Origin: JAQTTT01 sp964565435
GTDB lineage: Archaea > Nanobdellota > Nanobdellia > Tiddalikarchaeales > Tiddalikarchaeaceae
NCBI GenBank assembly: GCA_964565435.1
Contig: CAZMEY010000011.1
Location: 1-18,286, forward strand
DNA length: 18,286 bases
Direction: 5' to 3'
Shown here: positions 14,922 through 18,286 of the stretch, one piece after another
Layout: every line of letters starts with the position of its first letter
How positions within the stretch are numbered: the first letter of the stretch is position 1
Made by a program: the position numbers and the translations under genes
The notes under the pieces: generated by a model
What the model saw: only the letters and a program-made list of their open reading frames with translations
Databases searched by the model: none
What the model was told of the DNA's origin: nothing

Positions 14922-16000
14922 TTTTTTTTCAAATAAGAGATGATATTTCTCTTAACCATATTCAAATCCCTGAATTGAACATGCCCTCCAGCAGCAGGTA
15001 TATGCCCGCCGCCGCCCGCAGATTTTAACCCCTTAATGCTTTCCCTTGCAAGGGCATTCATGTCAACACCTTTATCTTGCCTTCTGTAGCTAATGCTCAC
15101 AATCTTAGGCTTTTTTGAAAAAATGACAACAGTTTTATCAGGGTGCTTAAAGCTCACAATAGTTGATAATAATGAGCCAATTTTGTATTTTGGATTGAAT
15201 GCGTAAAAATACAAATCCAATTCCTTATATTCCTCTTTTTTTGTTTCAAAATCCTCGCAAACCTCTTTTAAATAAAGGTTTATTTCATCGCATAAATGCC
15301 TCAACTCATGGGCATTCTCCAAAAAATCCTTTGGGCTTGAAGAATCGCGCAAAACCTTTAGAGCCAAAAGCGCGCCATCATTGCCTTTGGCAATCTTTCC
15401 AGAATTTATTATGTCGCCTAAATAGCCGAAAAAGGAGTCAGATAAATAATCCTTATCCTCTTTTGGCTCTTCACCATATTTTGAAAAAACCTTTTTTATA
15501 AACTCTTTATGGTGCACTGCGCCGCTATCCGCAATGATTCCAACGCAAGCAACCCAATCCAAATCCGAAATGTCAACCATTCTTGAAAATATATCAAAGC
15601 AATACTTTGTTGCAGGAGTGTAAGTTTCATTGCCAAAAATCTTTTGGTTATAATAGTGAATATTTTTCTTTTTAGGCAAATCCTGTATGCTATGGTGGTC
15701 AATAACCAATATATTAAACTCAAAATTCTTCGCAATAAAGGAGTCCTTTCTCAGCTCATCATCAACAATTATCAATAGATCAGGATTTGAATTCCTCAAG
15801 CCATTAATCAAGGGCTCATCATTGAGATTGCCAGAAGGGCTTGGAAAAAAATCGCTAACCTCTTTTTGCATCCTATTAATCGCTTCAAAAACTATCTTTG
15901 CGCTGCAAACCCCATCAGTGTCCAAATCAAAAATAAGCGCAATCTTTTTTGAATGGATTATCAACTCCCTTATTTTTTCAATTTCCAAATCATCAATCAT
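14906..16000 (-). CDS. DHH/DHHA1 family phosphoesterase (RecJ-like)
   Basis: A 364-aa DHH-superfamily phosphoesterase. Motif I is IFDLDTDGVCSA (23-34) with Asp25, Asp27 and Asp29. Motif II is IIVDD (77-81), motif III is VIDHH (99-103), and motif IV is GIIADSG (154-160). The DHHA1 substrate-binding domain is at about 265-360, with the SAGGGGHIPAAGG motif at 327-339. Members cleave single-stranded DNA or RNA, or small nucleotides. In archaea some (GAN/RecJ/Cdc45-like) bind the GINS-MCM replication complex. At 364 aa it is shorter than typical archaeal RecJ, so a nanoRNase-type role is also possible. The start ATG overlaps the upstream membrane protein stop (ATGA), so the two are probably coupled. 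Confidence 0.88.
   Translation of the reverse strand: MIDDLEIEKIRELIIHSKKIALIFDLDTDGVCSAKIVFEAINRMQKEVSDFFPSPSGNLNDEPLINGLRNSNPDLLIIVDDELRKDSFIAKNFEFNILVIDHHSIQDLPKKKNIHYYNQKIFGNETYTPATKYCFDIFSRMVDISDLDWVACVGIIADSGAVHHKEFIKKVFSKYGEEPKEDKDYLSDSFFGYLGDIINSGKIAKGNDGALLALKVLRDSSSPKDFLENAHELRHLCDEINLYLKEVCEDFETKKEEYKELDLYFYAFNPKYKIGSLLSTIVSFKHPDKTVVIFSKKPKIVSISYRRQDKGVDMNALARESIKGLKSAGGGGHIPAAGGHVQFRDLNMVKRNIISYLKKNHGKK
14922..14929 (+). terminator. T8 tract after the Nog1-like gene, possible terminator
   Basis: A run of eight T begins at the base after the stop codon, inside the 3' end of the convergent DHH gene, with a further T6 at 14909-14914. This is the same layout as at trm56/rad50. No hairpin is seen. 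Confidence 0.35.
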
Positions 16001-16287
16001 TTTTTTACCCGTTTCTTCTTTTTTGCCAGACGCATTTTTTTATCATAAATATAATAAGTGATTGTGAAAAAACCCAAAACAGCAAACAATTCAATTGTTT
16101 CAGAAATAAGCAATAAAAACTGGTTAAGGACGAGCTCAGCCAATACATCAAAAGTCTCCCCAACCATTAAAAGAAGCAGGACAATTATTGAACTAACCCT
16201 TAATTTCATATTAGCCAATTGAAGGGCAAAATAAAGCGAAAATATGATTATTATCCCCGTAACAAATGACAAAATCCACAAAGCCAT
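15997..16287 (-). CDS. Small three-helix membrane protein, function unknown
   Basis: A 96-aa protein with three predicted membrane segments at about 3-24, 31-54 and 57-80, and a very basic C-terminal tail (about residues 83-96, mostly Lys and Arg). Acidic residues lie in or next to the second and third helices (Glu44, Asp47, Glu51, Glu63, Glu66), which is unusual for a simple anchor. I do not recognise a family. It overlaps the DHH phosphoesterase start by 4 nt, so it is probably co-expressed and may tether or regulate it; that is inference only. A TATA-like element lies about 27 nt upstream of its ATG. Confidence 0.65.
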   Translation of the reverse strand: MALWILSFVTGIIIIFSLYFALQLANMKLRVSSIIVLLLLMVGETFDVLAELVLNQFLLLISETIELFAVLGFFTITYYIYDKKMRLAKKKKRVKK

Positions 16288-16297
16288 GTAATTTTAT

Positions 16298-17512
16298 ATG
16301 TTTAAAAATTTTTTAAATCCTTGCCTTTTAATAATATCTTATGGAACTATCCCAAATAATCCCATAATATTAATAATTGGGCAATTTTTGGCAAAAATAG
16401 GATTCTTTGCAGTATGCATATATTATGGAAACATATCATTAAAGGGCTGGAGGGGCAAAAAAAACCCAATAATCACAATAATAGGAATAATCTTTTTAGG
16501 CATAATCTCATTTTTTGGGGGCATAATACTCAAAAGTATATTGGGACTGGATTTTATATTGGCAGAATACTTAACAGGACTTGCAATAGCCTTGGCAAGC
16601 ATGTTTTTATTGTCAATGATTTCAACAGGGTTTGAAGTAAAAAACAATTACGCGACAAAGATGGATTTGAGCGCAATAATGAATGATTTAAAAGAGCTCA
16701 AAATACAGGTTGCAAAGATAACAAAAGCGCTTGAGGATGAAAAAATAACCCCTAAAGAGCTGAGCGAAGAAGACATTAAAAACAAATTAAAGGAAGCCCT
16801 TGAAGCAAAAGGCCTAAAAAAACTTTCAATAATATCTCTGACAAAGCACATTGACTACTGGACTGCAAACCTATCAGGAAGAAAAGAAGCGATAATTGAC
16901 GCATACACTGGAAGCATAAACGAAATAAAAGAATCAAAAAACTTTTTTGAAATAATATACAAAAAGCCATTTTTCACCATTGGAGCAATCCTTTCAATGA
17001 TATTCTTAATATTTTTAGGCGCAAATATTGACCAGCAAACCATAAATTCATTTAATGAAATCTTTGATTATTCATTTTTAATGCAAGAGCCCCTCCCTTT
17101 GGGCTGCATAAGGGCATCAGAGCTATTGGAATCATTGAATAAATCAGACATTAAGCCAATGGGAAGCATTAATGCCACCCTGCTTAACAAAACTGTTTTT
17201 GAAAAAACAGGCACCTATTTAATTATTGACAAAACAAGGACTGCAAACGATTTCATAATAGCCTTAAGCTATGAATCCAAAATATCTGATATTGCATCAG
17301 AGATAACTGAAAACCCTACAGAAAACATCTACAAATTAAGGGTTTGCGTATTAAAAAATAATTATGAAGCCTGTGAATGCATAGGCAAAAAGCAAACAGA
17401 CCCAGCATTCACAGCCCCCTACCTAATAAAATTGGATTTAATCAATGAAGTGATTCTTGCAACAATACAATCATTGTTTGAATCAAGCATTGGGGGAATC
17501 TTTGGCCAGTAA
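16298..17512 (+). CDS. Four-helix membrane protein with coiled-coil and exported C-terminal domain, function unknown
   Basis: A 404-aa protein not matched to a known family. Three hydrophobic segments lie at about 21-46, 57-80 and 85-110. A charged, helical, probably coiled-coil stretch follows at about 118-172, then a mixed segment to 222. A fourth membrane helix is at 224-243, and a C-terminal domain (245-404) carries four Cys (270, 350, 359, 361, the last two as CEC) and N-X-S/T sequons. That domain is probably outside the cell. The ATG at 16298 is only 10 nt from the divergent gene's start and has no TATA box at the usual distance, so the true start might lie inside the first 30 codons at a non-ATG codon. 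The last 30 nt overlap the convergent gene. Confidence 0.7.
   Translation: MFKNFLNPCLLIISYGTIPNNPIILIIGQFLAKIGFFAVCIYYGNISLKGWRGKKNPIITIIGIIFLGIISFFGGIILKSILGLDFILAEYLTGLAIALASMFLLSMISTGFEVKNNYATKMDLSAIMNDLKELKIQVAKITKALEDEKITPKELSEEDIKNKLKEALEAKGLKKLSIISLTKHIDYWTANLSGRKEAIIDAYTGSINEIKESKNFFEIIYKKPFFTIGAILSMIFLIFLGANIDQQTINSFNEIFDYSFLMQEPLPLGCIRASELLESLNKSDIKPMGSINATLLNKTVFEKTGTYLIIDKTRTANDFIIALSYESKISDIASEITENPTENIYKLRVCVLKNNYEACECIGKKQTDPAFTAPYLIKLDLINEVILATIQSLFESSIGGIFGQ
16309..16318 (-). promoter_or_regulatory. TATA-like element for the 96-aa membrane protein gene
   Basis: On the minus strand ATTTAAAAAA is centred about 27 nt upstream of the ATG at 16287. It lies inside the first codons of the divergent 404-aa gene. 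Confidence 0.35.
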
Positions 17513-17935
17513 ACCGCGCCTATAGCAGCTCATTGCCAAAATATTCCAATCCCTTTCATCCAAACCCTTAAGCAGATTATTGCTAAATCTTTCCAAATCA
17601 CTATTGACTCCTTTTCTTGGAATTCCCTTATCAATCCAAAATAAGTCATTAGGCTCGCAATAAAGCTTTGAAAGCAAATCCTTCCCATTCAATTGATTGC
17701 AGCACCCGTTGCTTAAATTGTTGGCAGAATAAACGCCTTCATAATAGACAGGCAATAATGCCTCTCCATTCATTATAGGCACCTTATGCCCGGAGATATT
17801 ATATATCTCAATCCTTAAATCAAAGCTTTTTTCCATTGTCCAAAAATATTTCAAATTAAGCTCCAATTTAACGCTTTTTTCAATAACTTCTTCCAGCCCG
17901 CTCGCCAAAGGGGCACTCAACTCCTTTTGTTTCAA
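17483..17935 (-). pseudogene. Unrecognised 150-aa protein gene with an apparent start-proximal frameshift
   Basis: The frame encodes a protein-like sequence with good composition: EEVIEKSVKLELNLKYFWTMEKSFDLRIEIYNISGHKVPIMNGEALLP and a later part with a CC pair and LYCEPNDLFWIDKGIPRKG. I do not recognise a family. In this frame the only possible start near the 5' end is a TTG at 17933-17935, directly after an in-frame TGA. An ATG at 17937-17939, with a good ribosome binding site (GGTGG, 7 nt spacing), is one frame off and hits a stop after 19 codons. Removing one base of the G4 run at 17910-17913 would join the two (MIETKGVECPLASGLEEV). This is either a sequencing error in an intact gene or a true frameshift. 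Its 3' end overlaps the plus-strand gene by 30 nt. Confidence 0.55.
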
Positions 17936-17945
17936 TCATTTTTTT

Positions 17946-17952
17946 ACCACCA
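17946..17952 (-). promoter_or_regulatory. Ribosome binding site pointing to the ATG at 17939
   Basis: On the minus strand TGGTGGT lies 6-7 nt before ATG 17937-17939 and resembles the archaeal GGTGAT-type Shine-Dalgarno sequence. It supports that ATG, not the in-frame TTG, as the original start of the 150-aa gene. Confidence 0.5.
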
Positions 17953-18188
17953 TTTTTTTTGTTTTTGGCTTTCCTTATTTTTCCAAATTTTTGCCTTTTC
18001 AAAAATAATAATTATATTAAAATTTTTTACAAAGCAAAAAGAACTAATTGCTTAAGTTCAATAGAAAAAGAAAAACCCAAAATCAGCCAATAATCCATTA
18101 TTTTTCCAATTAGCCAATTTCATAGGTAAAAAAATAAAAATCAGGCATTTTTATAGTTTTTCCTTAATCCGTATTAAAGCCCGAGCCG
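17953..18188. other. AT-rich intergenic stretch
   Basis: About 240 nt between the minus-strand 150-aa gene and the tRNA promoter, dominated by A and T runs. I see no convincing coding frame. A TATA-like sequence (minus strand TAATATAAT at 18011-18019) could drive the 150-aa gene with a leader of about 50 nt. No repeats or stable hairpins stood out. Confidence 0.5.
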
Positions 18189-18200
18189 TTATATTTAAAA
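18189..18200 (+). promoter_or_regulatory. TATA box of the tRNA-Tyr gene
   Basis: TTATATTTAAAA is centred about 41 nt before the tRNA's first base. Transcription would be expected near 18220, giving a short leader of about 15 nt removed by RNase P or not required. Confidence 0.55.
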
Positions 18201-18234
18201 AAGTGTCTTGTTCTTATTTTTAATAAGATTACTC

Positions 18235-18286
18235 CCCGGGGTAGCACAATGGTGGTGCGTCTGGCTGTAGATAATTACTAAGTCAT
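18235..18286 (+). tRNA. tRNA-Tyr (GTA), 5' half, with probable intron after position 37; cut by the window end
   Basis: The acceptor 5' strand is CCCGGGG (18235-18241). It is followed by TA (positions 8-9), a D-stem GCAC/GTGC with a GG-containing loop, G26, the anticodon stem 5' strand TCTGG (18260-18264), and the loop CT-GTA-G with anticodon GTA at 18267-18269. A C at position 1 is the identity feature of archaeal and eukaryotic tRNA-Tyr (C1-G72). The bases after G37 (ATAATTACTAAG) cannot pair with TCTGG, as a continuous gene would require. They are therefore best read as the start of an intron at the canonical 37/38 site. The 3' half lies outside the window. Confidence 0.8.

Noticed and set aside
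15687..16061. Plus-strand frame opposite the 5' end of the DHH gene
   Set aside because: It is antisense to the DHH catalytic motifs and no independent evidence supports it.
1..18286. CRISPR array, insertion sequence, phage genes or toxin-antitoxin pair
   Set aside because: No regularly spaced repeats, transposase or integrase motifs, terminal inverted repeats or toxin-like small gene pairs were seen. The window looks like core genome plus surface genes.

Overview
The window looks like a low-GC archaeal genome fragment, most likely from a small-genome DPANN-type lineage (Woesearchaeota, Pacearchaeota or similar). The evidence is the combination of an archaeal S-layer protein, Trm56, HerA/NurA with Mre11/Rad50, a Dph2-like fragment, a Nog1-type GTPase, TATA boxes 27-29 nt upstream of start codons, and a C1-type tRNA-Tyr that appears to carry an intron after position 37. 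Genes are tightly packed, with many 4-nt stop/start overlaps and overlapping convergent ends. The lineage is inferred from gene content; no rRNA is present.

Left part (1-7437, all plus strand). The window opens inside a large secreted S-layer gene, which is broken by a 10-N assembly gap and ends at 2109. It is followed by a GC-rich stem-loop. Next come a small membrane-anchored Cys-rich protein, the tRNA pseudouridine synthase TruD, and a multi-membrane GT-C-type glycosyltransferase. A separate promoter drives a processive GT2 glycosyltransferase, a membrane-anchored thioredoxin-like protein with a CPEC motif, and the tRNA 2'-O-methyltransferase Trm56. The two glycosyltransferases sit near an S-layer protein rich in N-glycosylation sequons. 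Several exported Cys-rich proteins sit near the thioredoxin-like protein. Together these suggest a cell-surface assembly neighbourhood mixed with tRNA modification genes.

Middle part (7428-13968, minus strand). This is a DNA end-processing block transcribed right to left: a truncated Dph2-like protein, RNase HII, NurA, HerA, Mre11 and Rad50. All junctions overlap by 4 nt except nurA/herA, where a 50-nt gap holds a likely internal promoter. HerA-NurA and Mre11-Rad50 act together in 3' overhang generation during recombination in archaea. Rad50 is unusually short, and Mre11 has Ser where the family normally has a metal-binding Asn.

Right part (13969-18286). A Nog1-like ribosome-biogenesis GTPase is divergent from the repair block. 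It converges on a minus-strand pair: a DHH/DHHA1 phosphoesterase (RecJ-like) and a three-helix membrane protein. A four-helix membrane protein of unknown function follows on the plus strand. It converges on an unrecognised 150-aa minus-strand gene whose start looks frameshifted. The window ends within the 5' half of a tRNA-Tyr gene.
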